Source: Rhodobacteraceae bacterium EhC02
Lineage (GTDB): Bacteria; Pseudomonadota; Alphaproteobacteria; Rhodobacterales; Rhodobacteraceae
NCBI GenBank assembly: GCA_001650895.1
Contig: LXYH01000059.1
Coordinates: forward strand, 124,001-188,000
Length of the DNA: 64,000 nucleotides
Direction of reading: 5' to 3'
Shown: piece by piece, positions 38,671 to 49,578 of the stretch
How positions within the stretch are numbered: position 1 is the first letter of the stretch
Layout of the letters: every line of letters begins with the position of its first letter
The notes under the pieces: generated by a model
Told to the model about the DNA's origin: nothing
Databases searched by the model: none
What the model saw: the letters and a program-made list of their open reading frames with translations, nothing else
Position numbers and translations under genes: made by a program

Positions 38671-39327
38671 TCACCGCGAATTTTCCGTCAACCGGCGCTT
38701 CACGTAATCCGTGACCGTGCCGATCATCTGGTCCATCTGGCCGGGCGCATCAAAGAAATGGCCCGCACCCTCGATCTGTTCGTGGGTGATCGTGATGCCA
38801 CGCTGTTCATGCAGCTTCCCGACAAGGCTTGTCGTGTCGGCGGGCGGGGCCACGCGATCGGCGGTGCCGTTGATCACAAGCCCCGAGGCCGGGCAGGGTG
38901 CCAGGAACGAGAAGTCATACATGTTCGCGGGCGGCGCAACCGAGATGAAGCCCGTGATCTCGGGGCGGCGCATCAGCAACTGCATCCCGATCCAGGCCCC
39001 GAAGGAAAAGCCCGCAACCCAGCAATGCTTGGAATTGTTGTTCATCGACTGCAGGTAATCCAGCGCCGAGGCCGCATCCGACAGCTCGCCGATGCCCTGA
39101 TCATATTCGCCCTGGCTGCGCCCCACGCCGCGGAAATTGAACCGCAGCACGGTGAAGCCCATGTTGTAGAAGGCATAATGCAGGTTGTAGACGACCTTGT
39201 TGTTCATCGTGCCGCCGAACTGCGGATGGGGATGAAGCACGATCGCGATAGGCGCGTCACGTTCCTTTTGCGGGTGATACCGGCCTTCGAGCCGGCCTTC
39301 GGGGCCGGGAAAAATTACTTCGGGCAT
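38671..39327 (-). CDS. Alpha/beta hydrolase
   Basis: A 218-residue alpha/beta hydrolase of the compact bacterial type. 'VLHPHPQFGGTMNNKVV' is the oxyanion-loop region, Ser in 'VAGFSFGAWIG' the nucleophile, Asp in 'VINGTADRVAPP' and His in 'EGAGHFFDAPGQ' the other triad members. No lid domain or signal peptide; the substrate is unknown. First gene of a minus-strand trio, divergent from iscR. Confidence 0.87.
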   Translation of the reverse strand: MPEVIFPGPEGRLEGRYHPQKERDAPIAIVLHPHPQFGGTMNNKVVYNLHYAFYNMGFTVLRFNFRGVGRSQGEYDQGIGELSDAASALDYLQSMNNNSKHCWVAGFSFGAWIGMQLLMRRPEITGFISVAPPANMYDFSFLAPCPASGLVINGTADRVAPPADTTSLVGKLHEQRGITITHEQIEGAGHFFDAPGQMDQMIGTVTDYVKRRLTENSR

Positions 39328-39365
39328 ATGGTTTCTGATCTCCTGGATGGGTGCGGCAATTATTC

Positions 39366-39394
39366 TTGACGAATTTGCTCAAGCACCTTAGAAC
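39366..39394 (+). promoter_or_regulatory. Promoter of the iscR-suf operon
   Basis: TTGACG (39366-39371) and TAGAAC (39389-39394) are 17 bp apart, about 90 bp before the iscR start. The -10 is covered by the palindrome at 39388-39402, so a bound repressor would block transcription. Confidence 0.6.
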
Positions 39395-39402
39395 GTTTCT
39401 AA
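39388..39402. promoter_or_regulatory. Iron-box palindrome TTAGAA-CGT-TTCTAA at iscR
   Basis: A perfect 6+6 palindrome with a 3-bp centre overlapping the -10 of the iscR promoter. It closely resembles the iron control element of Irr (TTTAGAAnnnTTCTAAA-type) described in alphaproteobacteria, which controls Fe-S and heme genes. IscR itself binds a different kind of site, so dual control is possible. The palindrome is seen; the regulator is inferred. Confidence 0.6.
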
Positions 39403-39483
39403 ATCGGAATGTGCGGCCGCGCCGGGTTCAAGCCAGATAAGCCTTGCGCCCCAAGACGTCAATGAATTCACGAAGGCAAGCCA

Positions 39484-39951
39484 ATGAAACTGAGCACGAA
39501 GGGCCGCTATGCGATGGTTGCGCTGGCCGATATGGCGCTTCAGCCTGCGGCCGGTCTGGTGACGCTGGGCGAGATTTCGAAGCGGCAGGATATTTCCTTG
39601 CCCTATCTCGAGCAGCTTTTCGTCAAACTGCGTCGCGCGGGCCTGGTCGAGTCCGTGCGCGGCCCCGGCGGCGGTTACCGCCTGTCGCGCCCGGCCAGCG
39701 AGATCCGCGTGGTCGATGTTCTGGGCGCGGTGGATGAAACCGTGGACGCGATGCATCGCGGCGAAGGGGCCAGCGGTGCGGTCTCGGGCAGCCGCGCGCA
39801 ATCGGTGACCAACCGGCTGTGGGAAGGCCTCAGCGCCCATGTCTATGTCTATCTGCATCAGACACGCCTGTCGGATGTGGTGCGCAATGACCTGGCACCC
39901 TGTCCGGCCGTGCCCTCGCTCTTCTCGATGCCCGTCGTGGACGAGGCCTGA
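39484..39951 (+). CDS. iscR: Rrf2-family Fe-S regulator IscR
   Basis: IscR senses Fe-S cluster status and controls the downstream suf genes. The 155-residue protein has the Rrf2 winged helix ('MKLSTKGRYAMVALADMAL', 'DISLPYLEQLFVKLRRAGLV', 'RGPGGGYRLSRPASEI'). The usual three cluster Cys of E. coli IscR are missing: the protein has one Cys only, Cys140 in 'LAPCPAVPS'. This matches the single-cysteine IscR known from Rhodobacter sphaeroides. It is the first gene of the suf operon. Confidence 0.92.
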   Translation: MKLSTKGRYAMVALADMALQPAAGLVTLGEISKRQDISLPYLEQLFVKLRRAGLVESVRGPGGGYRLSRPASEIRVVDVLGAVDETVDAMHRGEGASGAVSGSRAQSVTNRLWEGLSAHVYVYLHQTRLSDVVRNDLAPCPAVPSLFSMPVVDEA

Positions 39952-39990
39952 GGTGTATCTGCGTATTCCTGGAACGATGAAGGGCTGAAC

Positions 39991-41031
39991 TTGCGCGCCT
40001 ATCTGGATCATAACGCCACGACGCCGCTGCGGGCCGAAGCCCGCGATGCGATGCTGCGCGCCATGGACCTGGTGGGCAACCCATCCTCGGTCCATGCCGA
40101 GGGGCGGGCGGCCAAGTCGCTGATCGAGGCTGCGCGTGCCCAGGTGGCGGCGGCGCTGGGGGCCGAAGGCGCGGATGTGATCTTTACCTCGGGCGCGACC
40201 GAGGCGGCGGCGCTGGCCCTTGCGGGGCGCGCCCTGCATGGCGCCGAGGTCGAGCACGAGGCCGTGGCGGCCTGGGTCGGCACGGATCTGGCCGTGGACA
40301 GGGCAGGGCGGGTGAGCGTCCCCGATCCCGGACAGGCAACGCTGCAACTGGCCAATTCGGAAACCGGGGTCATCCAGACCCTGCCCGAAGGGCTGGCCGT
40401 GTCGGACATGACGCAGGCCTTCGGCAAGCTGCCGCTGGCCTTCAACTGGACGGGCTGCACCATGGCGCTGGTCTCGGCGCACAAGCTGGGCGGGCCGAAG
40501 GGCATCGGCGCGCTGGTGATCCGGCGGGGCACGGACCTTGCGGCGCAGCTGCGTGGCGGCGGGCAGGAACAGGGGCGGCGTGCGGGCACCGAGAACATCA
40601 TCGGCATCGCGGGTTTCGGCGCGGCCGCCGAGGCTGCGGCGCGCGATCTGGCCGCTGGTGTCTGGGGCCGGGTTGCGGAACTTAGAAATATTCTAGAAAA
40701 CGCCATTGAGGCCGGGGCGCCGGATACTATTTTTCCCGGAAGAGAGGGCGAAAGACTGCCCAACACCAGTTGTTTCGCCACCCCCGGCTGGAAGGGCGAG
40801 ACCCAGGTGATGCAGATGGATCTCGCGGGATTCGCCATTTCGGCGGGATCCGCCTGCTCCAGCGGCAAGGTCCGCGCCAGCCGCGTGCTGCGCGCCATGG
40901 GATATGACGACGACGTGGCCGGTGGCGCGATCCGCGTGTCGCTGGGGCCGCAGACGACCGAAGACGAGGTGCGGCGCTTTGCCGAGGCCTGGCTGGCCAA
41001 GCGCCACAAGTTTGCCGCGCGCGCGGCATGA
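39991..41031 (+). CDS. Cysteine desulfurase (NifS/IscS type)
   Basis: A PLP enzyme that frees sulfur from cysteine for cluster assembly. The 346-residue protein has Lys165 in '[10 protein letters not shown]' as the PLP lysine and '[16 protein letters not shown]' as the catalytic Cys loop of class I desulfurases. It begins with TTG; AAGGG lies 6 bases upstream and the family start '[13 protein letters not shown]' follows at once. It is the second desulfurase of the operon besides sufS. A short AT-rich patch with rare codons at 40681-40760 carries an iron-box-like palindrome (see findings). Confidence 0.92.
   Translation: MRAYLDHNATTPLRAEARDAMLRAMDLVGNPSSVHAEGRAAKSLIEAARAQVAAALGAEGADVIFTSGATEAAALALAGRALHGAEVEHEAVAAWVGTDLAVDRAGRVSVPDPGQATLQLANSETGVIQTLPEGLAVSDMTQAFGKLPLAFNWTGCTMALVSAHKLGGPKGIGALVIRRGTDLAAQLRGGGQEQGRRAGTENIIGIAGFGAAAEAAARDLAAGVWGRVAELRNILENAIEAGAPDTIFPGREGERLPNTSCFATPGWKGETQVMQMDLAGFAISAGSACSSGKVRASRVLRAMGYDDDVAGGAIRVSLGPQTTEDEVRRFAEAWLAKRHKFAARAA
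40682..40696. promoter_or_regulatory. Iron-box-like palindrome inside the desulfurase gene
   Basis: TTAGAA-ATA-TTCTAG, one base from a perfect 6+6 palindrome and very close to the site at the iscR promoter, lies within coding sequence about 400 bp before sufB. Coincidence or internal control are both open. Confidence 0.3.
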
Positions 41032-41092
41032 ACAACAGCGCGCCCTGCAGACCGGGTGCAAAAGACAGATGACGCGAACAGGAGTGATGGGC

Positions 41093-42613
<1,521 letters not shown>

Positions 42614-42636
42614 GGCCGGGGGCTGCGGCCCCGCAA

Positions 42637-42651
42637 TTGGGACAAGGCAAT
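42637..42651 (+). repeat. 15-bp direct repeat, left copy, bracketing four inserted genes
   Basis: TTGGGACAAGGCAAT; the right copy at 44780-44794 differs at one base. The copies lie 2143 bp apart, exactly before the first and after the last gene of the non-suf block. Each also provides the ribosome-binding region of the following gene. Confidence 0.6.
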
Positions 42652-43516
42652 GGCAGTGGCGGGTAAATCCCTGATCGCGATGCTGGGGGCGCGGCTTGAT
42701 CTGGCCGCCCCCCTGTCCATTGTCGATGTTGGTGCGAACCCGCTGGGCAAGCCGGTCTACAAGCCGCTGATGGCGGCGGGGCTGGCCCATGTCTGGGGGT
42801 TCGAACCCAATGCCGAGGCTTTCGCCCGGCTGGAGTCGACCCCCGGCGCGACATACCTGCCCGTGGCGGTGGGGCGTGGCGGTCCTGCGACCTTTCATGC
42901 CTATCCCGCCACCGAGATGTCATCGCTCTATCCGCTCAGCGCCTCCTCGATCGGCTATCTGGGGCATTTCCGCCGCCATCTGGGGCAGGAGACGCAAAGC
43001 CGGATCCAGACCAGTGCGCTGGATGACATCGACCGGATCGGACATGTGGATCTGCTGAAGATCGACGCACAGGGCGCGGAATGCGATGTGATCGCGGGTG
43101 CCCGCGCCAAGCTGGCCGATGCGGTGATGGTCATTGCCGAGATGCGGTTCTACCGGCTTTACGACGGCGAGCCGATGCTGCACGAGATGGATCGCGCGTT
43201 GCGCGATCAGGGTTTCGTGCTGCACCGTTTCCTGCACCAGAAGGCGCGGATGCTGAACCACAGCCAGAAGGCGCGGGTCAACGCGCGGGCCATGTCGAAC
43301 CAGCTGATCGACGGTGACGCGGTCTATATCCGCAGCTTCGAGGATCGCAGCGCCTGGACCGACGGGCAGCTGCGCGCTCTGGCGCTTCTGGCCGCCACCA
43401 TCGGCAGCCATGACCTGGCGCTGCTGGCGCTGGATACGATGGTGGCGCGGGGGCTGGCGCGCAAATCCCTGCCCGGGGCCTATGTCGATCTTCTGCCGCA
43501 GGAGCTGCGCGCATGA
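42650..43516 (+). CDS. FkbM-family methyltransferase
   Basis: A 288-residue SAM-dependent methyltransferase: 'SIVDVGANPLGKPVYKPLM' is the SAM-binding motif I, 'VWGFEPNAEAFARL' motif II, and 'DLLKIDAQGAECDVIAGA' the FkbM signature. Such enzymes often O-methylate sugars or natural products; the substrate here is unknown. It is the first of four genes with no known Fe-S role placed between sufB and sufC and overlaps the next gene by 4 bases. Confidence 0.85.
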   Translation: MAVAGKSLIAMLGARLDLAAPLSIVDVGANPLGKPVYKPLMAAGLAHVWGFEPNAEAFARLESTPGATYLPVAVGRGGPATFHAYPATEMSSLYPLSASSIGYLGHFRRHLGQETQSRIQTSALDDIDRIGHVDLLKIDAQGAECDVIAGARAKLADAVMVIAEMRFYRLYDGEPMLHEMDRALRDQGFVLHRFLHQKARMLNHSQKARVNARAMSNQLIDGDAVYIRSFEDRSAWTDGQLRALALLAATIGSHDLALLALDTMVARGLARKSLPGAYVDLLPQELRA

Positions 43517-43854
43517 CACTGGCCCATGTCACACCGATCCTGCTGCTGGCCATGTCGAATGTCTTCATGACCTTCGCCTGGTACGGCCATCTGAAATTCC
43601 CGACAGCCCCGCTGCTGGCGGTGATCCTGATCAGCTGGGGCATTGCCTTGTTCGAATATACGCTGGCGGTCCCGGCAAACCGGATCGGGCATCAGGTCTA
43701 TACGGCCGCCCAGCTCAAGACCATCCAGGAGGTGATCACATTGGTCGTCTTCGTCGGCTTTTCCGTCTTCTGGCTGAAAGAGGCGATCAGCTGGACCACG
43801 GCCGCCGGATTTGGCTTCATCGCGCTGGGTGCGGCGCTGGTATTCAGAGGGTAG
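43513..43854 (+). CDS. DUF486 small membrane protein
   Basis: A 113-residue protein with four membrane helices, resembling half of a drug/metabolite transporter. '[14 protein letters not shown]', '[20 protein letters not shown]' and '[20 protein letters not shown]' match DUF486. Function unknown; possibly a small-molecule exporter acting as a dimer. It overlaps the FkbM gene by 4 bases and is followed after 4 bp by ybjQ. Confidence 0.87.
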   Translation: MTLAHVTPILLLAMSNVFMTFAWYGHLKFPTAPLLAVILISWGIALFEYTLAVPANRIGHQVYTAAQLKTIQEVITLVVFVGFSVFWLKEAISWTTAAGFGFIALGAALVFRG

Positions 43855-43858
43855 GATC

Positions 43859-44179
43859 ATGATCGTCACAACCACCAACAGCATCGAGGGGCACCGCATC
43901 GCCACCTATCACGGCATCGTCGTGGGCGAGGCGATCATGGGCGCCAACGTTGTCCGCGATATCTTCGCCGGCATCACCGATATCATCGGGGGCTGGTCGG
44001 GGGCTTACGAATCCAAGTTGCAGGATGCCCGTGACGTGGCGCTGCGCGAGATGGAACAGAAAGCCGCCAGCATGGGGGCCGATGCCGTCGTGGGCGTGGA
44101 TCTGGATTACGAGATCGTGGGACAGTCGATGCTGATGGTCAGCGCCTCTGGCACCGCCGTGACGGTGACACCCGCATGA
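43859..44179 (+). CDS. YbjQ-family (UPF0145) protein
   Basis: A 106-residue YbjQ-like protein, a pentamer-forming domain once labelled 'heavy-metal-binding' without proof. Conserved stretches are '[20 protein letters not shown]', '[20 protein letters not shown]' and '[17 protein letters not shown]'. TAGGA lies a few bases before the ATG at 43859. It is coupled to the next gene by an ATGA overlap. Confidence 0.88.
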   Translation: MIVTTTNSIEGHRIATYHGIVVGEAIMGANVVRDIFAGITDIIGGWSGAYESKLQDARDVALREMEQKAASMGADAVVGVDLDYEIVGQSMLMVSASGTAVTVTPA

Positions 44180-44772
44180 GCCTTGCCGCGCCCATCACCC
44201 GGCCCGAACTGACCCTGCCCGCCGCAGAGGCCGAGGTGCTGCGCGCGGCCTATGCGCAGGCCGATGTGATCCTGGAATACGGATCGGGCGGATCGACCGT
44301 GATGGCCGCCGAGATGGGCAAGACCGTCACCTCGGTCGAAAGCGATCAGGCCTGGGCGCAGATGATGCGCGACTGGTTTGCCGCGAACCCGCCCAGGGGC
44401 GATGTCAGCATCGTCTGGTCCGACATCGGCCCGACCAAGGAATGGGGCCATCCTGTCGATGACAGCGCATGGAAACAGTTTCCGGCCTATCCGCTGGCCG
44501 TCTGGGACAGGCCCGACTTCGCGCATCCTGACGTGGTGCTGGTGGATGGCCGTTTCCGCATGGGCTGCGCGCTGGCCACCGCCTACCGGATCACCCGGCC
44601 GATCCCGCTTTACTATGACGATTACGCCAATCGTCCGCGCCACCACCAGATCGAGGCGTTTCTGGGCGCGCCCGCAGACATCACGGGCCGCATGGCCCGC
44701 TTTGACCTGACACCGACACCCATACCGGCAGACCGTCTGCTGCGGGTGATCCAACTGATGACACGCCCCTGA
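44176..44772 (+). CDS. Methyltransferase-like Rossmann protein
   Basis: A 198-residue protein with a Rossmann/SAM-type N-terminal motif '[20 protein letters not shown]' and a second strand '[18 protein letters not shown]', then '[20 protein letters not shown]'. It resembles class I methyltransferases (Methyltransf_24-like) that act on sugars or lipids, but no substrate is clear. It is the last gene of the four-gene block between sufB and sufC; the right copy of the bracketing repeat starts 8 bp after its stop. Confidence 0.72.
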   Translation: MSLAAPITRPELTLPAAEAEVLRAAYAQADVILEYGSGGSTVMAAEMGKTVTSVESDQAWAQMMRDWFAANPPRGDVSIVWSDIGPTKEWGHPVDDSAWKQFPAYPLAVWDRPDFAHPDVVLVDGRFRMGCALATAYRITRPIPLYYDDYANRPRHHQIEAFLGAPADITGRMARFDLTPTPIPADRLLRVIQLMTRP

Positions 44773-44779
44773 GCACCGC

Positions 44780-44794
44780 TTGGGACAAGGAAAT
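44780..44794 (+). repeat. 15-bp direct repeat, right copy
   Basis: TTGGGACAAGGAAAT, matching 42637-42651 at 14 of 15 positions. It lies just before sufC. Confidence 0.6.
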
Positions 44795-44810
44795 ACGGAA
44801 AGGAAGAAAC

Positions 44811-45571
<761 letters not shown>

Positions 45572-45572
<1 letters not shown>

Positions 45573-46858
45573 TGGCGAAGGCGGAACTGAAACAGGACGC
45601 AACCGAGGCGCGGATCGCCGCGCTGGCGATGCCCAAGGGCGGCAAGTGGATCGCTGCGGCCCGGGCCGAGGCGCTGGCGCGACTGCGCGCCATGGGCCTG
45701 CCCGCGCGGCGTGACGAATACTGGCGTTACACCCGCCCCGATACGCTGACCCAGGCGGATGCGCCGGCGGCAGCGCTGTTCGATGGCAAGGAACCCCCTG
45801 TCTTCGACAGCGTTGACAGGCTGCGCATCGTTTTTGTCGACGGTGTCTTCGACGCTGCGGCCAGCGATGACCTGACCATGTCGGGCGTCGAGATCGAGAG
45901 GCTTGAAACCGCCTCGGGCGCGGATATCCACTGGGCCAAGGATCTTTACGGTGTACTCGAAGCGCGTGGTCAAAAACCCGTGGACCGCCCGCTGGCGGCG
46001 CTGAACAGCGCCTTTGCCACCGATGGGGTGCTGATCCGGGTGACGGGAAAGGCCGCGAAACCGGTCAGCCTGATCTATACCCATGCATCCGAAACCTCGG
46101 ACGCGATCCTGCATCACGTGGTGAAGCTGGAAAAAGGCGCGGAACTGACCCTGCTGGAAAACGGACCCGCCGCCGCGCGCTTCAACAAGGTGCTCGAGGT
46201 CGAGGTGGCCGATGGCGCGCGCTTCCACCACATCCGGGCGCAGGGGCGCGACCATGAACGCCGCGCCGCGACCCATGTCTTTACCCGTCTGGGTACGGAA
46301 AGCCAGTTCAAGTCCTTCACCCTGACCGTCAATGGCGTGATGACCCGCAACGAGGCGGTGATCGAACTGACCGGCGATGATGCGGTGGCCCATATCGCGG
46401 GCGCGGCCATGGGCGACGGGGCGTTCCATCACGACGACACGGTGTTCATCACCCATGACGCGGTCAATTGCGAAAGCCGCCAGGTCTTCAAGAAGGTGCT
46501 GCGCAACGGGGCCGTGGGCGTGTTCCAGGGCAAGATCCTGGTCAAGGAAGGCGCACAGAAGACCGATGGCTACCAGATCAGCCAGTCGCTTCTGCTGGAT
46601 GGCGACAGCCAGTTCCTGGCCAAGCCCGAGCTTGAGATCTATGCCGATGACGTGGCCTGTTCGCATGGCTCGACCTCGGGGGCGATCGACATGGACGCGC
46701 TTTACTACCTGCGCTCGCGCGGGGTGCCCCGGAAAGAGGCGACGGACCTTCTGGTCCTGTCCTTCCTGGCCGAGGCGGTGGACGAGATCGAGGATGAAGG
46801 CCTGCGCGAAGAAATCGTCAGCCGCCTGACTGGCTGGCTGGCCCGCAGGGGCAGTTGA
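45572..46858 (+). CDS. sufD: Fe-S assembly protein SufD
   Basis: SufD pairs with SufB in the scaffold complex and is needed for iron acquisition by it. The 428-residue protein starts with a helical domain ('GLPARRDEYWRYTRPDTL') and has the SufB/D beta-helix core, 'QISQSLLLDGDSQFLAKPEL' and the C-terminal 'DVACSHGSTSGAIDMDALYY' with the conserved His, then 'YLRSRGVPRKEATDLLV'. The ATG overlaps the sufC stop by one base. Upstream in-frame extension is not coding. Confidence 0.95.
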
Positions 46859-47346
46859 TGCCGGTAACGACCGACATACTGGCCACCTACCGTGGTCCCG
46901 GTCGCGTGATCGCGCGCCACCTGGCGGAAGGCCCGCGCGAAGACCGCGCGCTGGTGATCCTGCTGGGAGGCTGCGTGGTGATGTTCATTGCCCAATGGCC
47001 GCGCCTTGCCCGTCAGTCCTACCAGACGGGCGAGGATCTTCAGATGCTCATGGGTGGATCGCTCATGGCGCTGGTGTTCCTGTTGCCCCTTCTGCTTTAC
47101 GTCGTGGGTGTGCTGTCCTACCTGTTGGTGCGCCTGTTTCGCGGACGCGTCACGGGCTACGGCGCGCGGATTGCCCTGTTCTGGGCATTGCTGGCAGCAA
47201 GCCCGCTGATGCTGCTCTGGGGTTTGGTGGCCGGTTTCATCGGTGAAGGAATTGAAATGACCCTGACGGGAAGCCTTTGGTTCATCATCTTTGCCTGGTT
47301 CTGGATCGCCGGCCTGCGCCAGGCCGGATGGGGAGAGACGCGATGA
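46858..47346 (+). CDS. Membrane protein of the suf operon
   Basis: A 162-residue protein with four hydrophobic segments (about residues 32-50, 65-95, 105-130 and 133-155). It has no catalytic motif and no family I can name with confidence; it has the size and position of a Yip1-like partner of the next gene. The ATG shares its A with the sufD stop (TGATG), and its own stop overlaps the next gene by 4 bases. Confidence 0.75.
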   Translation: MPVTTDILATYRGPGRVIARHLAEGPREDRALVILLGGCVVMFIAQWPRLARQSYQTGEDLQMLMGGSLMALVFLLPLLLYVVGVLSYLLVRLFRGRVTGYGARIALFWALLAASPLMLLWGLVAGFIGEGIEMTLTGSLWFIIFAWFWIAGLRQAGWGETR

Positions 47347-47924
47347 CCTTGAAAGACCTAGCAGCCCTTGCCATGGACACGCTGCGCGATCCGCGCGGCA
47401 CGGGCGAGCGGCTGATCGCGCTGAACCTGGGCCTGCCGGTTCTCTGGACGGCGCTGGCGCTGGCATCCGTTCTCAGCGCGCTGTTGTTCAGCATCAACAT
47501 GGCGATCTTTCCCGCCGCCTTCCCGATGCCGGGGTTGTTCTTCAACCCGATCCTTTACGCCGTGGTGCTGGCGGGCGGCATGGTCATCTCGATGCATCTT
47601 CTGACCTGGATGGGCACGATGCTGGGCGGGCGCGGGTCGCTGGCCGAGGTGACGGTGCTGCTGGTCTGGCTGCAATACCTGCGGCTGGTCGCACAGGCCG
47701 GCCTGTTGCTGCTGACCATGATCATGCCGCCGCTTGGCATGATGGCGACGATCGTCGTCGCCTTCTACAGCCTGTGGCTGCTGCTGAACTTTCTGGACGT
47801 GGCGCATCGGTTCGGCTCTCTCGCCAAGGCACTTGTGGTGCTTCTGATGACGGCGGTCGGCATCGTCGTCGGCCTGTCTTTCCTGTTGGCGCTGATCGGC
47901 GTCCCCGCAACCGAAATGAGCTGA
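47343..47924 (+). CDS. YIP1-family membrane protein
   Basis: A 193-residue membrane protein with about five hydrophobic segments. '[20 protein letters not shown]' at the start, '[13 protein letters not shown]' and the following Met/Leu-rich helices match Yip1-domain proteins of bacteria. Function unknown; conserved next to suf genes in Rhodobacterales as far as I recall. Overlaps the previous gene by 4 bases and precedes sufS by 3 bp. Confidence 0.78.
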   Translation: MTLKDLAALAMDTLRDPRGTGERLIALNLGLPVLWTALALASVLSALLFSINMAIFPAAFPMPGLFFNPILYAVVLAGGMVISMHLLTWMGTMLGGRGSLAEVTVLLVWLQYLRLVAQAGLLLLTMIMPPLGMMATIVVAFYSLWLLLNFLDVAHRFGSLAKALVVLLMTAVGIVVGLSFLLALIGVPATEMS

Positions 47925-47927
47925 CCC

Positions 47928-49148
47928 ATGTATGATGTCGAAACGATCCGCGCCGATTTCCCGATCCTGTCCCGGCAGGTGAACGGCAAGCCGCTGGTCT
48001 ATCTGGACAACGGCGCCTCGGCGCAGAAACCGCGCGTGGTGATCGACGCGATCACGCAGGCCTATTCCCATGAATATGCGAATGTTCACAGGGGCTTGCA
48101 TTACCTTTCGAACCTTGCGACCGACAATTACGAAAGGGTGCGCGGGATCGTGGCACGCTTTCTGGGGGCCGGGTCCGAGGATGAGATCATCTTCAACTCG
48201 GGCACGACCGAAGGCATCAACATGGTCGCCTATGGCTGGGCCATGCCCCGCATGGAGGCGGGTGACGAGATCATCCTGTCCATCATGGAGCATCACGCCA
48301 ATATCGTGCCATGGCATTTCCTGCGCGAACGGCAGGGTGTGGTGATCAAATGGGTCGATGTGGATGCCACCGGCGCGCTGGACCCCGCCAAGGTGCTGGA
48401 CGCGATCACCCCCCGCACCAAGCTGATCGCGGTCACCCATGTGTCCAACGTTCTGGGCACGGTCGTGGACGTCAAGACGATCTGCGAGGGGGCGCGCGCC
48501 AAGGGCGTGCCCGTTCTGGTCGATGGAAGCCAGGCAGCCGTGCACATGCCCGTCGACGTGCAGGATATCGGCTGCGATTTCTACGCCGTGACCGGCCACA
48601 AGCTTTACGGCCCCTCGGGCAGCGGTGCGATCTATGTCCGCAAGGCCCGCATGGCCGAGATGCGCCCCTTCATCGGTGGCGGCGACATGATCCGCGAGGT
48701 CACCCGCGATACCGTCACCTACAACGATCCGCCGATGAAATTCGAGGCCGGCACGCCCGGCATTGTCCAGACGATCGGCCTGGGCGTGGCGCTGGACTAC
48801 ATGATGGGGCTGGGCATGGAGAATATCGCCGCCCATGAGCGCGACTTGCGCGACTATGCGCGCGCGCGCCTGGACGGCCTCAATTGGGTCAGTGTTCAGG
48901 GCACCACGCCTGACAAGGCCGCGATCTTTTCCTTCACGATGGATGGGGCCGCGCATGCCCATGACATCTCGACCATCCTCGACAAGAAGGGTGTGGCGGT
49001 AAGGGCCGGTCAGCATTGCGCGGGGCCGCTGATGACCCATATGGGCGTGAACGCGACCTGCCGGGCTTCTTTCGGACTTTACAACACGAAGGCCGAGGTC
49101 GATGTGCTGATCGACGCGCTGGAACTGGCGCACGAGCTTTTCGCCTGA
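47928..49148 (+). CDS. sufS: Cysteine desulfurase SufS
   Basis: SufS supplies persulfide sulfur to SufBCD. The 406-residue class II desulfurase has PLP Lys225 in '[10 protein letters not shown]' and catalytic Cys364 in '[17 protein letters not shown]', with '[17 protein letters not shown]' and '[19 protein letters not shown]' near the N-terminus. No sufE or sufU partner gene follows within the operon in this window. It is the last gene before tRNA-Arg. Confidence 0.96.
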   Translation: MYDVETIRADFPILSRQVNGKPLVYLDNGASAQKPRVVIDAITQAYSHEYANVHRGLHYLSNLATDNYERVRGIVARFLGAGSEDEIIFNSGTTEGINMVAYGWAMPRMEAGDEIILSIMEHHANIVPWHFLRERQGVVIKWVDVDATGALDPAKVLDAITPRTKLIAVTHVSNVLGTVVDVKTICEGARAKGVPVLVDGSQAAVHMPVDVQDIGCDFYAVTGHKLYGPSGSGAIYVRKARMAEMRPFIGGGDMIREVTRDTVTYNDPPMKFEAGTPGIVQTIGLGVALDYMMGLGMENIAAHERDLRDYARARLDGLNWVSVQGTTPDKAAIFSFTMDGAAHAHDISTILDKKGVAVRAGQHCAGPLMTHMGVNATCRASFGLYNTKAEVDVLIDALELAHELFA

Positions 49149-49217
49149 TCCACGACCTGCGCGCGCCCCAAATACCGGTTGCGGGCGCGCGTTCTTTGTC
49201 CTATTCCACCCGCAGAT

Positions 49218-49294
<77 letters not shown>

Positions 49295-49297
49295 TCT

Positions 49298-49308
49298 CCC
49301 CCCCCCCC
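49298..49308. repeat. Run of eleven C bases after tRNA-Arg
   Basis: Homopolymer C11 three bases after the tRNA CCA end. Prone to slippage or to sequencing error. Confidence 0.8.
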
Positions 49309-49416
49309 AGAAACCTGTTTCCTGTTTGAATTCACCGTGCCTGCAGGATGCTGGCGCGGTTGCAATCTTTGCCCGCTGCGTCGCGCCGTCAGGCCGGGGA
49401 CGGGGAGGGCGGCAAA

Positions 49417-49432
49417 ATCACGGGTCCGTGAT
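49417..49432. promoter_or_regulatory. Operator-like palindrome upstream of the TRAP promoter
   Basis: ATCACGG-GT-CCGTGAT, arms of 7 bp, ends 12 bp before the -35 of the TAXI promoter. Its position fits an activator or repressor site for the transporter. No regulator gene is adjacent. Confidence 0.45.
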
Positions 49433-49444
49433 GGTATCGGCGGG

Positions 49445-49474
49445 TTGACAGGGGCGGTGACCCGTCCCTATCGT
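49445..49474 (+). promoter_or_regulatory. Sigma-70-type promoter of the TAXI-TRAP operon
   Basis: TTGACA (49445-49450), 18-bp spacer, TATCGT (49469-49474). The perfect -35 and fair -10 lie about 105 bp before the binding-protein start. Confidence 0.6.
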
Positions 49475-49578
49475 AACCGCACTGCGAAATCTAATTCCGC
49501 AATTTCCGAGGAGGCCGCAAAAGCGCGGCAGGGAGCGGCGGACCCGTGTGTTTCGTTCGATAAAAAAGGGAGGACTTC

